This document shows, piece after piece, positions 45,623 to 54,689 of a stretch of 64,000 bases of DNA. Below the pieces are notes generated by a model. The model worked only from the letters and a program-made list of their open reading frames with translations, did not search any database and was not told the origin of the DNA. Source of the DNA: Leptolyngbya sp. Heron Island J (lineage in GTDB: Bacteria > Cyanobacteriota > Cyanobacteriia > Phormidesmidales > Phormidesmidaceae); the NCBI RefSeq assembly GCF_000482245.1, contig NZ_AWNH01000071.1, positions 62,001 to 126,000 on the forward strand, written 5' to 3'. A program made the translations under genes and the position numbers. How positions within the stretch are numbered: the stretch's first letter is position 1; the number at the start of each line of letters is the position of its first letter.

Positions 45623-46074
45623 GCTGCAAAATACTCCACCAGTGAGTCAAACATGGGTTGTAATTTGGTGGGTAGCCGTCGGGCAATTTTCCGTTTAGTC
45701 ATGTCGATAGGCACTAGTAAGGCATGTCCTGTAATACAAAGCTGAGGTGTTTCAGGCGTTGTATTGTAAATCTCATACAGCCAAGTCAGCTTGACCCGTT
45801 GTTTCACGTCTAGTCGAGTTCTGACCAAGCCTTCAGTTCCTAATGTGAGGGGTTGGTGATACCGTAATTGGAGATCGACAACGGGTAAGTCGTAGCCTGC
45901 TTCGACGAATTCCTCAAATGCAAATTCCAGGGAACGGAGGCACTCTACTCGTGCTGTTTCCATCCATTGAATATAAGTGCCATGCCAAACAACACCGCTA
46001 TAGTCTGTGTGATGAGGCTGTACTCGAAACCTATAGTCAAACCAGCGGTGAGTCATAGAGAAAATATTTACCAA
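45619..46074 (-). CDS. Acyl-CoA thioesterase (4HBT hotdog family)
   Basis: A hotdog-fold thioesterase of 151 residues, or 145 from the second Met. The active-site signature lies in HTDYSGVVWHGTYIQWMETA, where the Asp and the helical ARVECLRSL match YbgC/4-hydroxybenzoyl-CoA thioesterases. A second region has LRYHQPLTLGTEGLVRTRLD. These enzymes hydrolyse short to medium acyl-CoAs in the cytoplasm. In cyanobacteria one relative (DHNA-CoA thioesterase) works in phylloquinone synthesis, but this sequence does not clearly match that branch. It converges with the GNAT gene and diverges from a Usp gene. Confidence 0.88.
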   Translation of the reverse strand: MVNIFSMTHRWFDYRFRVQPHHTDYSGVVWHGTYIQWMETARVECLRSLEFAFEEFVEAGYDLPVVDLQLRYHQPLTLGTEGLVRTRLDVKQRVKLTWLYEIYNTTPETPQLCITGHALLVPIDMTKRKIARRLPTKLQPMFDSLVEYFAA

Positions 46075-46169
46075 ACTACGAATTGTGAACCCTACTGTAG
46101 TTTACAAAAACGGGATGCGTATCATAGGTATTTAACATCTTTGAGAGTTTATCCCATAGGGTTTATTCA

Positions 46170-47027
46170 ATGATCGAAAAGATTTTGCTAGCTAGCTCTG
46201 GTCCAGGCAACACCGAGACCATGTTTAAAGCCCTGCTGGAAATTCCAATGATTCAGCGGGCTCAGGTGACCGTGTTGAAGGTCATTCCACCTCAAAACAG
46301 TGCGGGCAAAATGGACAGTCAGCTGGCTGATAGTGAGCAGCAGCTTGCAGAGACAGTGGCTCGTTTAGGAATTGAAGACTCAAAGGTTAACCCGATGTTA
46401 CTTGAAGGTGAACCTAAGGATATGGTCTGTAAGGTGGCTGATGAAACTGACGCTAACCTAATTATTATGGGGTCTCGTGGCCTGGGTGGACTGAAGGCAA
46501 TTTTTAAGAATTCGGTCAGTCAGTATGTGTTTCAGCTGTCCTCAAAGCCGATGCTACTGGTGAAAGATGATCTTTACAGTATTCGCCCGATTAAGCGCGT
46601 CCTAGTGGCCCTTGATAAATCAGATATGGCCAGGGAGTCGCTGAGGGTTGCTATCGATTTAACCCGTGATATTAAAGACAGTGAGCTGGTCTTTGTGCAT
46701 ACATTGTCTAATTTACGCAGCTCCATTGATGAGGCCATTAATGCCAATCCGGAAACTGATCCAGTGCTGGCTCCTGCGATCGCAGAAGCGAAACGGTATC
46801 GTATCAACTATCGTTGCCTGGCACCAGAAGGCAAGCCCGGTCAACGTATTTGTGCGCTGGCAGATGAACTCAATGTGAATCTGCTGATTTTAGGGTCTCC
46901 CGATCGTCGACCTTCTATTGCCAAGGGGCTTCCGGATATTGATCGTTTACTCGGTGGCTCTTTATCTGACTACGTGCGCATCAATGCCCCCTGCCCAGTT
47001 TTGCTGACTCGTATTGCTGCCAACTAA
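46170..47027 (+). CDS. Tandem universal stress protein (two Usp domains)
   Basis: A 285-residue cytoplasmic protein with two UspA domains. The first (residues 1-135) has the ATP-binding pattern IIMGSRGLGGLKAIFKNSVS, and the second (about 140-285) begins RPIKRVLVALDKSDMARESL and ends with ILGSPDRRPSIAKGL and CPVLLTRI. The first copy keeps the G-x2-G-x9-G-S pattern; the second is altered. Tandem Usp proteins respond to starvation and other stresses and may bind ATP. No operon partner is seen. Confidence 0.93.
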   Translation: MIEKILLASSGPGNTETMFKALLEIPMIQRAQVTVLKVIPPQNSAGKMDSQLADSEQQLAETVARLGIEDSKVNPMLLEGEPKDMVCKVADETDANLIIMGSRGLGGLKAIFKNSVSQYVFQLSSKPMLLVKDDLYSIRPIKRVLVALDKSDMARESLRVAIDLTRDIKDSELVFVHTLSNLRSSIDEAINANPETDPVLAPAIAEAKRYRINYRCLAPEGKPGQRICALADELNVNLLILGSPDRRPSIAKGLPDIDRLLGGSLSDYVRINAPCPVLLTRIAAN

Positions 47028-47132
47028 TGGTGGCATGAAGCCTAAGGTGGGGCGTTCTAACTTGGAATCTTGGGCATCCATAAGTGATGCCCCTGCGCTA
47101 TTCTTGACCCACATTTGCAAGTAGTTGTAACT

Positions 47133-47768
47133 ATGGCGTCTTTATCCCACACCATTGAAGCAATCTTATACCTCAAGGCAAAACCTCTTAACATTGCCCA
47201 GATTGCCGAGTATGCCAAGTGCGATAAAGATACTGCTGAGGAAAGTCTGATTCAACTGATGGGCGACTATGCTCACCGGGATGGAGCTTTGGAGATTGCT
47301 GAGACTGAAAATGGATATAGCCTGCAACTACGACAACCATTTAAGCCCCTCCTAGATGAGCTGATTCCTCTAGATATCGGATTAGGTGCCCTGAGAACTC
47401 TGGCAGCAATAGCGATGCGAGGACCCATTAGCCAGACGGACTTAGTCGATTTACGCGGGTCAGGGGCCTATGGCCATGTGCATGAGCTAGTCGATCAGGG
47501 GTTTGTGCGTCGCCGTCGTCAATCCGATGGCCGTTCTTTCTGGTTGCAAGTCACCGAAAAGTTTTATCAACGGTTTGAAATTGATAAACTTCCACAAATT
47601 AATTTACCTGAAGCCACGCAGGAGCCCTCAGAATCCATCGAAACAACCCTGGAGAAAACTACGGAACATGCTGATGATTTATCTGCCAGTTCAGAGGTTC
47701 CGATAGTCTCAAGCGCTTTACCTGATAATGATTCAACGATTGATTCAGTAGTGCTCTCAGAGCCTTGA
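47133..47768 (+). CDS. scpB: Segregation and condensation protein ScpB
   Basis: ScpB joins SMC and ScpA in the condensin that compacts and separates chromosomes. The N-terminal winged helix starts SLSHTIEAILYLKAKPLNIAQ, and the second has LRTLAAIAMRGPISQTDLVD followed by GFVRRRRQSDGRSFWLQVTE. The C-terminal 50 residues are acidic and low in structure, as often seen. The ATG at 47133 gives 211 residues and matches the family start; a TTG 18 bases upstream is a less likely alternative. It stands alone, whereas scpA is not in the window. Confidence 0.93.
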   Translation: MASLSHTIEAILYLKAKPLNIAQIAEYAKCDKDTAEESLIQLMGDYAHRDGALEIAETENGYSLQLRQPFKPLLDELIPLDIGLGALRTLAAIAMRGPISQTDLVDLRGSGAYGHVHELVDQGFVRRRRQSDGRSFWLQVTEKFYQRFEIDKLPQINLPEATQEPSESIETTLEKTTEHADDLSASSEVPIVSSALPDNDSTIDSVVLSEP

Positions 47769-47928
47769 CAGGTTTATCAAGGAGTTAATAGCCTATTAAG
47801 CTATCGTTAATCTAACGAGTATGTTAGGGCATGTTGAAGATATGTCGTTCACACTGATGATTCGTGGAAGTGCTAGCTGAAATCGGCTTTATCACGCTAA
47901 GGTAATTAGAAGCAATACATAACCATTT

Positions 47929-48297
47929 ATGTTTAACCCTGATAGCGCCCAATTCATCGGCATGGGTTCTGAAGATACGCAAGTCAACCAGTTACTGAAG
48001 TATCTGCAACATCAGCCGCCTGAGGTCCTGACCCGTGTTGCTCAATCAGTGAGTGGTGAGATCAAGCAAATCATTTCTCAAAATGTTCAGGGGCTAATTG
48101 GAGTGCTTCCCTCTGAAGGGTTCAATGTCCAGGTGACAACTGACCGTGAGAATCTAGCTGGGTTGCTCGCGTCGGCGATGATGACAGGCTATTTCTTGCG
48201 TCAAATGGAGCAGCGCATGGAGCTTGAATCCAGTCTTGCTGGAGTATCGGCTTTAGATAATGACTTGGATAGCGACCTTTCGGATGTAGACAGCTAG
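47929..48297 (+). CDS. DUF760 family protein
   Basis: A 122-residue protein of a family confined to cyanobacteria and plastid-bearing organisms. The core from about residue 15 to 105 has NQLLKYLQHQPPEVLTRVAQ, IISQNVQGLIGVLPSEGFNV and the terminal LASAMMTGYFLRQMEQRMEL. The tail is acidic (LDNDLDSDLSDVDS). There is no membrane segment. Plant members affect stress or chloroplast functions, but the molecular role is unknown. It is followed by a hairpin that serves as shared terminator with the convergent protease gene. Confidence 0.9.
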   Translation: MFNPDSAQFIGMGSEDTQVNQLLKYLQHQPPEVLTRVAQSVSGEIKQIISQNVQGLIGVLPSEGFNVQVTTDRENLAGLLASAMMTGYFLRQMEQRMELESSLAGVSALDNDLDSDLSDVDS

Positions 48298-48325
48298 CCT
48301 GGCCTTTAATTCTCCAAATGCATGG

Positions 48326-48354
48326 GTTGTGCAAAACAGTGTGTTATGCACAAC
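48326..48354. terminator. Hairpin between DUF760 and Deg protease genes
   Basis: Arms GTTGTGCA (48326-48333) and TGCACAAC (48347-48354) are perfect over 8 bp with a 13-base loop. The two flanking genes converge, so it may act as a bidirectional terminator. There is no long T-run on either side. Confidence 0.5.
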
Positions 48355-48395
48355 AATAGTCTGAGGTGAAGTTGAGCTAGCTGACCAGGCCTTGT

Positions 48396-49628
48396 CTAAT
48401 GGAGTCCATTAGGCATCTTAGTTGGTTTCACTTCTAGTGTTTTTAATTCACCATTGCGATCCACCTCAACCTTAAGAGATTTACCGATGCTGCTTGATTC
48501 TACTTGGGCTTGCACATCGGTAGCAGTGGCGACCTCTACTTCGTTCACCTTGCTGATCACATCACCCCGTTTGATACCGGCAGCTTCGGCAGGTGTGTCT
48601 TCCATAACGCGAATAACCATAACCCCTGAGTCGGCCTCAATGGCAAAGTCCATGTCTTCGCTTGCATTAATGCGCTGACGCATATCCGGATCAAGATTGA
48701 CCATCTGGATACCCAGGTAAGGATGCTGTACTTCCCCATCTTCAAAAAGCTGATCACCAATTCGTTTAGCAGTTTCAATTGGGATCGCAAAACCCAAACC
48801 TTGAGCACCAGCACGAATAGCGGTATTCATGCCAATAACTTGGCCTTGGGCATTCAGTAGTGGCCCGCCAGAGTTACCTGGGTTGATAGCTGCATCGGTC
48901 TGAATAAACTGGACGCGCTTATCAGAGATGCCTACTTGAGAACTGGTCCGACCTAAGGCACTAATAATGCCAGCGGTGACAGTATTGTCTAATCCCAAGG
49001 GGTTGCCGATGGCAATAGCCCATTGCCCTGCTGCCAGATTATCGGTTGAGCCCAGGGGAGCCGTGGGTAGCTTTTCTCCATCAATTTTGACAATAGCCAC
49101 ATCGGTCACCGGATCGGTACCCACAACATCACCTTCAAAGGTGCGGCCATCGTTAAGAGTAACGTTAACCGTCTGTGCGCCTTCGACTACATGGGCATTG
49201 GTCATGACCTGACCATCGCTACTGAGGATGAATCCAGAACCGGTGCCTTGTTCTAGGCGCTCAGGCAGTTCTGGTTCTACTGGAAACTCGTCTGTAAAGA
49301 ATCGTTTAAAGAGAGGATGCTCAAAGGGTTCGGATACGCCTCTCACCGATCGAGAAGCATCAATACGAACCACAGCAGGCCCTACCTGCTCAGCTGCAGC
49401 TGCAATAAAATTAGGATTATCAATCGGAGGATAGCTACGCGGCTGAGGTTGAGCTACAGCTTCTGTAGGCTCAGCGGTCGTTTGCAAAATCGAAGTAGCG
49501 ATAGGTAGCTCGCTATCCGGTTCCTCAACGACGGGCTTGAAAAAATAGCTATGACTGGCCCAGCCAGCACCGCTGCCAACCAGAAGTAAGCCTGCATATA
49601 AACCGATTTGCTTGGGAGAAATTTTCAT
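48396..49628 (-). CDS. Deg/HtrA serine protease with PDZ domain
   Basis: A periplasmic or thylakoid-lumenal HtrA-type protease of the HhoA/HhoB/HtrA group. The Met at base 49628 gives a membrane anchor or signal (IGLYAGLLLVGSGAGWASHS). The trypsin-like domain has MTNAHVVEGA (His), VTDVAIVKIDG (Asp) and INPGNSGGPLLN (Ser), so the triad is complete. One PDZ domain covers about the last 100 residues, with ADSGVMVIRVMEDTPAEAAG. Such proteases degrade misfolded or photo-damaged proteins. An in-frame extension from 49715 is possible but unconserved. A short Pro/Thr linker follows the anchor. Confidence 0.93.
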   Translation of the reverse strand: MKISPKQIGLYAGLLLVGSGAGWASHSYFFKPVVEEPDSELPIATSILQTTAEPTEAVAQPQPRSYPPIDNPNFIAAAAEQVGPAVVRIDASRSVRGVSEPFEHPLFKRFFTDEFPVEPELPERLEQGTGSGFILSSDGQVMTNAHVVEGAQTVNVTLNDGRTFEGDVVGTDPVTDVAIVKIDGEKLPTAPLGSTDNLAAGQWAIAIGNPLGLDNTVTAGIISALGRTSSQVGISDKRVQFIQTDAAINPGNSGGPLLNAQGQVIGMNTAIRAGAQGLGFAIPIETAKRIGDQLFEDGEVQHPYLGIQMVNLDPDMRQRINASEDMDFAIEADSGVMVIRVMEDTPAEAAGIKRGDVISKVNEVEVATATDVQAQVESSSIGKSLKVEVDRNGELKTLEVKPTKMPNGLH

Positions 49629-49831
49629 TATTGCTGCCTCATCAACTGGAGATGAGGGTTTTAATGACCTTACCTTAGCGAAGATTAGTTCGAAAATGTA
49701 TGAGCTGAAGCACACACTGTTAAATGCCTCTGTCCATGGTACTGAATCTCGGTGCTGTGCTCAGGTAAATTTCCTTACCAAAGTGACGAAATGCAGGTTT
49801 GCTGTTGTTTACAATCCTGGGTGCTCCAAGA

Positions 49832-50674
49832 ATGCATGTATTCCAAAGATTTCATAAATATCTGCCAATATTGTCTGGATTTGCCTTGGTTGCTACTGGC
49901 TTCACCCTGCCTGCGCAAGCTTTACCCTGTCCGCAAGCAGCCCTTTCCCAGGTGGTCCGCCATCGCACTGAGGCTGGAGAAACCCTAAGCACTGTTGCCG
50001 CCGAGTATGGTTTGCTCCCGACAACGCTGATTGCTATGAATCCTAATCTGCCTGCTCAGGGAGCTTTACCGGTGGGTCAGGTCATTGAAGTCCCTCCATT
50101 TAATGGTGTAGTTGCCCAGGTGGAGGCTGGTCAGACCTGGCAGTCGTTGGCCGAACGCCATGGCACAAGAGCTGATCTATTGTTTGAGATTAATGGATGC
50201 CCGGATACCTTGCCTCGGCGTGTGTTTATTCCAGGGAGTAATCAGATCGTTGCTGACCCGGTATCGATCTCTTTGCGCTATCCGTTGCCAGCACCGGCAA
50301 AGCTAATCCTCAGCTATGGTTGGCAGCCTCATCCTCAACGGGATGAGCTTGTTTTTAACAGTGGTATTGCGCTGGAGGCTATGCCAGAGACTGAGGTGAT
50401 GGCAGCGGCAGATGGCATTGTGGCATCTGTTGGAGAGAATAATGGCACCTTGATGGTGGTCGTTAATCATCGCAATGGCCTTCAGACGCGTTATGGCAAC
50501 CTCGAGAATGTTGCTTTGCGGGTCGGGGATGCGGTTAGTGAAGGTAGTCGGTTGGGTACTGTAGCAGGGCGCGCTTCAGAGTCCTTTATGTATTTTGAAG
50601 TGCGCATCAACTCTAATGAAGGTTGGGTTGCCCGTAATCCGGGGCTATACCTGGCTGAATTAAGTCTGCAATAG
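49832..50674 (+). CDS. LysM protein with degenerate M23 (LytM) domain
   Basis: A secreted cell-wall protein of 280 residues. A signal peptide (YLPILSGFALVATGFTLPAQ) leads into two LysM-like repeats, RHRTEAGETLSTVAAEYGLL and VEAGQTWQSLAERHGTRADL. The C-terminal M23-type domain has ALEAMPETEVMAAADGIV and a GNLENVALRVGDAVSEGSRL stretch. The metal ligands are lost: the first His of the family motif is Asn (NSGIALEA), the HxH pair is absent, and RYGNLE replaces the usual YxHL. It is therefore probably a non-catalytic binder or activator of peptidoglycan hydrolases, like EnvC or NlpD. A TTG at 49799 is an alternative start. Confidence 0.8.
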   Translation: MHVFQRFHKYLPILSGFALVATGFTLPAQALPCPQAALSQVVRHRTEAGETLSTVAAEYGLLPTTLIAMNPNLPAQGALPVGQVIEVPPFNGVVAQVEAGQTWQSLAERHGTRADLLFEINGCPDTLPRRVFIPGSNQIVADPVSISLRYPLPAPAKLILSYGWQPHPQRDELVFNSGIALEAMPETEVMAAADGIVASVGENNGTLMVVVNHRNGLQTRYGNLENVALRVGDAVSEGSRLGTVAGRASESFMYFEVRINSNEGWVARNPGLYLAELSLQ

Positions 50675-50907
50675 TGGCTTGTTTTATCATGTGGGGACGG
50701 CACAACACTAGTCCCAGTTTTAAAGATGGGTAATAGGCAGAAAAGGTACTTTTTGGGGTGGCAAACGCTTATATATTGGGCAAACTTGTCAGATATCTGA
50801 AGAATTGCAGCGTAAAGCTAGTCATCTCGATAAAGAAGCCGTACAATGCCGATATTCTATGTTCGATACCGTAAGTGAGGGTGCTGTTGTAAGGAACGTA
50901 TTGTGCT

Positions 50908-51849
50908 ATGGCTAGGCATCCAATCTTGTTTAAGCGACTATCTAAGAGATTAGAAGGACTTTTTAATGGGTCTTCAGGGCGGGTTACGCGTTCTCAAAGC
51001 AGACGGAAGACTCGATCTGCTGCGGCCAAGTTGGAGGTCGCCAGTACTAAGCTATCTGAGCCTAAAGCCACTAAGTCTTCAGTCGATAAGGTGAGTATCT
51101 CTCAGAAAAAGGTGCTTAAGCGCGGGAAGTTTTGGTCAAATTTATTGTGGGTCAGACCCTGGTTGCTGGTAGTGGTCCTATGGCTAACGTTCGTTTTGAT
51201 GATTGCGATCGCACTGGCCGGTCTTTCTAACCCCGGTCGGGAAATGGCACTGGAGCCCGTAAAAAGTAGCATTGTTGGCCAGCCATTAAGTGCGCCGGAT
51301 GCGGCAGCAGTTTCCCGTCTCATCCCCCGTGACCAAGTCGTTTTGGCTCAGCGAGACCCAGCTGCCACCTTGCCTGGTGCCGTAGAACAGTCGATGCCTG
51401 CCTGGCCATTGTTAGTCATGGTGGCGGCCTGTGCAGGAGGCTGTATGCTGATGTCCAGCCAGGGGACATTAACCCCTGAGTCACGTCGTGGTCGCAGACG
51501 GGGAGTAACGACGGCTCAAACTGGGCCGCGTCCTGTCGGGCCTCGTTCTGTCAAGCTGCGACCTGTGCGTAATGGCAGTGGCAAGCGCCGGGCTAAGTAT
51601 CGTCGTAATGCTCAGCGGAGTACGACTACTCCAGTCGTGGCGATTCGTCCCCCAGGTCAAAAGCAGCGACCAGCGCCGCAGCAATCAGTGCCGAGTAGAT
51701 CGCAGCCTGTTGCCTCTGCCAATGGTGGAATGGCCTCTGCTGTCACAGTGGTACCCGATAATGAAACCTCTCCGCTAGATTGGAAAGAGGGGAGTTTGGC
51801 CCATAAGCTAGATGTGCGTCAGACCCGCTCAATTAATTCGTTTTTATAG
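50908..51849 (+). CDS. Basic hypothetical membrane protein, 313 residues
   Basis: No family is recognised. The first 75 residues are strongly basic, and a membrane segment follows (PWLLVVVLWLTFVLMIAIAL). A second, weaker one lies near residues 165-185 (PAWPLLVMVAACAGGCMLM). The part between is about 70 residues. The C-terminal region is rich in Arg, Gln and Pro (RRNAQRSTTTP, PGQKQRPAPQQSV), suggesting a disordered, RNA- or DNA-binding-like tail in the cytoplasm. A recognisable short stretch WKEGSLAHKLDVRQT lies near the end. It stands alone. Function unknown. Confidence 0.65.
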   Translation: MARHPILFKRLSKRLEGLFNGSSGRVTRSQSRRKTRSAAAKLEVASTKLSEPKATKSSVDKVSISQKKVLKRGKFWSNLLWVRPWLLVVVLWLTFVLMIAIALAGLSNPGREMALEPVKSSIVGQPLSAPDAAAVSRLIPRDQVVLAQRDPAATLPGAVEQSMPAWPLLVMVAACAGGCMLMSSQGTLTPESRRGRRRGVTTAQTGPRPVGPRSVKLRPVRNGSGKRRAKYRRNAQRSTTTPVVAIRPPGQKQRPAPQQSVPSRSQPVASANGGMASAVTVVPDNETSPLDWKEGSLAHKLDVRQTRSINSFL

Positions 51850-51961
51850 GTTTGTGTTGATCCGTATTGGGCGAATGGTCGGAGCTGCAATGTTCTGGGT
51901 CATGTCATACCCGCATCATTTTGTACTATCTATATTGAGCTGCTTTCCTTAGAGAATAATT

Positions 51962-52879
51962 TTGACGGGTCTGCCGGTGATTTATCACCCTGATTACATC
52001 ACACCTTTACCTGCAGGGCATCGGTTCCCGATGCCAAAGTTTAAGATGCTGCGGGATTTATTGGTACGCGACGGTGTCATTCGTGAAGATCAGATTTATC
52101 AGCCAGGACGTCCGCCCCAAGCCTGGCTAGAGTTGGTGCACAAGTCGTCCTATGTTGAGGCTTATTGTGAGGGCAAGCTAGATGCAAAGGCCCAACGACG
52201 GATAGGCTTACCCTGGAGTGAGGGGTTGGTGCGACGGACCTGTACGGCAGTAGGGGGAACCATCCTGACAGCAAAGCTAGCGCTAAACCAGGGCTTGGCC
52301 TGCAATACTGCTGGGGGAACTCACCACGCCTTTCCAGGCTACGGATCAGGGTTTTGTATTTTTAACGATATTGCGATCGCCATCCGTTTGCTCAAAGCCC
52401 AAAACTTACTGAGCACTGTTTTGATTGTTGATTTAGATGTCCATCAAGGTGACGGTACCGCCTGGATTTTCTGCCACGATCCCAGCGTATTTACCTTTTC
52501 TATGCACTGCGCTGTCAATTTTCCAGGGCGCAAGCAAACCAGTGATTTAGATGTGTCTTTAGATGAGGGCACTGAAGATGATGAGTACTTAGCAAAGCTA
52601 GAGGCACACTTGCCAGATTTACTGGCCCAGGTCAAGCCAGACTTGGTTTTGTACGATGCTGGCGCTGATCCCCACCGCGATGATCGTTTAGGTAAGCTAG
52701 CCTTAACTGACGAAGGGCTGTATCGTCGCGATCGCTATGTGTTAGAAACCTGTGCTCAGGCCAGATGTCCTGTTGCCTGTGTGATTGGCGGCGGCTATGG
52801 CAAAGACATGAACGCTCTGATTTATCGACATTCATATCTGCATCGTGCTGCCAGCGAAATCTATCAAAAATATTGCTAG
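51962..52879 (+). CDS. Histone deacetylase-like amidohydrolase
   Basis: A 305-residue member of the histone deacetylase / acetylpolyamine amidohydrolase superfamily, a zinc enzyme that removes acetyl groups. Active-site cues are AGGTHHAFPGYGSGFCIFND (His pair), TVLIVDLDVHQGDGTAW (Asp and His zinc ligands) and LVLYDAGADPHRDDRLG (Asp ligand). All expected metal ligands are present. In bacteria the substrate is often an acetylated small amine or protein. The start is TTG at 51962, preceded by an AGAGAATAAT stretch. It is followed closely by trhO. Confidence 0.93.
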   Translation: MTGLPVIYHPDYITPLPAGHRFPMPKFKMLRDLLVRDGVIREDQIYQPGRPPQAWLELVHKSSYVEAYCEGKLDAKAQRRIGLPWSEGLVRRTCTAVGGTILTAKLALNQGLACNTAGGTHHAFPGYGSGFCIFNDIAIAIRLLKAQNLLSTVLIVDLDVHQGDGTAWIFCHDPSVFTFSMHCAVNFPGRKQTSDLDVSLDEGTEDDEYLAKLEAHLPDLLAQVKPDLVLYDAGADPHRDDRLGKLALTDEGLYRRDRYVLETCAQARCPVACVIGGGYGKDMNALIYRHSYLHRAASEIYQKYC

Positions 52880-52927
52880 AAATCTAGGATAGAGTTGTAT
52901 AGCTTTAAGCCTCACGACCTCTTTCCC

Positions 52928-53833
52928 ATGTCCTGGACCGTAATTACCTTCTACAAATTTGTTCAGCTCGATGATTTTGCTGATTTGCAGCAACCTTTGC
53001 GAGAGCTGTGTCAGGTCCACAATATTAAGGGCACAATCTTACTGGCGCTGGAGGGGATTAACGCCACAGTGACGGGCACCGATGAAGGTTTAGATGCGTT
53101 ACTGTTTCACCTTAAGCAAGATCCACGGCTGTCTGATCTCACCCACAAAACATCATGGGCCGAAGAACAGCCGTTTGCTCGTATGAAGGTAAAGCTCAAA
53201 AAAGAGATTGTTACTTTAGGACAACCAGAGGTGAGCCCTACTAAAAAAGTAGGGACATATATTGAGCCAAAAGACTGGAATCAGGTGATTGCCGCTCCAG
53301 ATGTGGTGGTAATTGACACGCGAAATAACTATGAGGTGGATATCGGCAGTTTCCACGGGGCCACGAATCCTGAGACCAATTCCTTTCGAGAGTTTCCGGA
53401 TTATGCGGCTCAGCAGTTAGATCCGACCCAACATAAAAAGGTAGCGATGTTTTGTACAGGGGGAATTCGTTGTGAAAAGGCGTCTTCTTATTTGCTAGAG
53501 CAGGGCTTTGAGCAGGTTTATCACCTCAAGGGCGGCATCCTTAAGTATTTAGAAGAAGTTCCAGCTGAAGACAGTCTCTGGGAAGGAGAATGTTTTGTTT
53601 TTGACGAACGGGTAACCGTGCAACATGGCCTAGAGCCCGGTAACTATGCCATGTGTCACGGCTGTGGGTATCCGGTTTCAGACGAGGATATGCAGTCGTT
53701 CCACTATGAGCCGGGGATTGCCTGTCCACATTGTTATGACAAACTCAGTGAGACTCAACGTGCCCGCTTTGCCGAAAGAGTAAAGCAGCGACAGTTAGAG
53801 AGTCAGCGGCAGTCCCTCGAAAATAAAGCCTGA
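52928..53833 (+). CDS. trhO: tRNA uridine(34) hydroxylase TrhO (rhodanese-like)
   Basis: TrhO hydroxylates uridine 34 in certain tRNAs by an oxygen-dependent reaction (from characterised Escherichia coli and Bacillus homologues). The N-terminal ferredoxin-like domain has [15 protein letters not shown] and [12 protein letters not shown]. The rhodanese domain follows, with YEPKDWN-type spacing (IEPKDWN), [14 protein letters not shown] and the active Cys in [15 protein letters not shown]. The C-terminal part has four paired Cys (CHGCGYPVS and CPHCYDKLS), as in the long cyanobacterial/plant type. The ATG at 52928 is chosen over an upstream frame start at 52895. Confidence 0.93.
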   Translation: MSWTVITFYKFVQLDDFADLQQPLRELCQVHNIKGTILLALEGINATVTGTDEGLDALLFHLKQDPRLSDLTHKTSWAEEQPFARMKVKLKKEIVTLGQPEVSPTKKVGTYIEPKDWNQVIAAPDVVVIDTRNNYEVDIGSFHGATNPETNSFREFPDYAAQQLDPTQHKKVAMFCTGGIRCEKASSYLLEQGFEQVYHLKGGILKYLEEVPAEDSLWEGECFVFDERVTVQHGLEPGNYAMCHGCGYPVSDEDMQSFHYEPGIACPHCYDKLSETQRARFAERVKQRQLESQRQSLENKA

Positions 53834-53845
53834 ATCATTAATGTG

Positions 53846-54673
53846 TTATGGCATCAACGATGGGGGTAAGTGAGTTTTCTCACCTACTTGGTATCCTTGC
53901 TGCTTGATGAGACGTTCAAGGTTACGCACGCGCTTTTGCGATGGTGGGTGGGTGGCTAGAATGGCTAGTCCAGGGCGTTCTTCCTGACTCAGTCGATCAA
54001 AAAAGTCAGTGGCCCCGGCAGCATGGCCATAGGTCTGGTTAAGCAGGGTGAGGCCGATTCGATCGGCCTGTTGTTCTTGCTGTTGGGAAAACTGAGCGTT
54101 GGCCAGGGCAGAAATGCTGGTGGTTGCGATCGCTCCGATGGAACCAAAGTCACCTACAATCCCTGAGAGGGAGAGTTGTAATAAGACCTGTCGGCTAAGA
54201 GCCCGTAAGTGATCCCGATTGGCAAAGTGGCCGAGTTCATGGCCCAGGACCATCATTAACTCGTTTTCGGATACAACCTCAGCCAGTAATCCCTGGTGGA
54301 TGATGATGCGATCTCCCGGTATCGCTAACGCATTGACCGTCGCGTCAGGCACATACAGCACCTGATAATCTCGTCCAGTACGCTGCTCAGTAGGTAAGTG
54401 GGCTTCTAATCGATCTAACAGCTGGTTAAGTGTATTCTGTGTGGCCGATGGTTGAGCCTGCGCCTCATAAATGGGAACCATTGCTCTGCCTAGCTGTTGT
54501 TCGACGCTGGTAGGAATAAACCAAACCAAAGCCCCGGCTAACCAAAAGGTAAGTGCGATCGCAATACCGATACCCATAACAAACAGAGCCAACAGCGTCA
54601 GCAACTGACGATTACTCGGCGGCGGTGTGTTTTCGCTATAGGCGGCTGTACCAGGTGGAAGCTCAATGGGCAT
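53846..54673 (-). CDS. M48 family metalloprotease, membrane-anchored
   Basis: A 275-residue zinc protease. A membrane anchor near residues 23-52 (LLTLLALFVMGIGIAIALTF) is followed by a lumenal or periplasmic domain. The zinc motif is LGHELGHFANRDH (His145, Glu146, His149), and the third ligand is likely the Glu in QEQQADRIGL. This resembles HtpX/BepA-type M48 enzymes that handle misfolded envelope proteins. It is the last gene of a leftward group after three AIM24 paralogues, only 16 bases beyond the nearest, so co-transcription is likely. Confidence 0.93.
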   Translation of the reverse strand: MPIELPPGTAAYSENTPPPSNRQLLTLLALFVMGIGIAIALTFWLAGALVWFIPTSVEQQLGRAMVPIYEAQAQPSATQNTLNQLLDRLEAHLPTEQRTGRDYQVLYVPDATVNALAIPGDRIIIHQGLLAEVVSENELMMVLGHELGHFANRDHLRALSRQVLLQLSLSGIVGDFGSIGAIATTSISALANAQFSQQQEQQADRIGLTLLNQTYGHAAGATDFFDRLSQEERPGLAILATHPPSQKRVRNLERLIKQQGYQVGEKTHLPPSLMP

Positions 54674-54689
54674 TTTGCGATTGCTTGCT

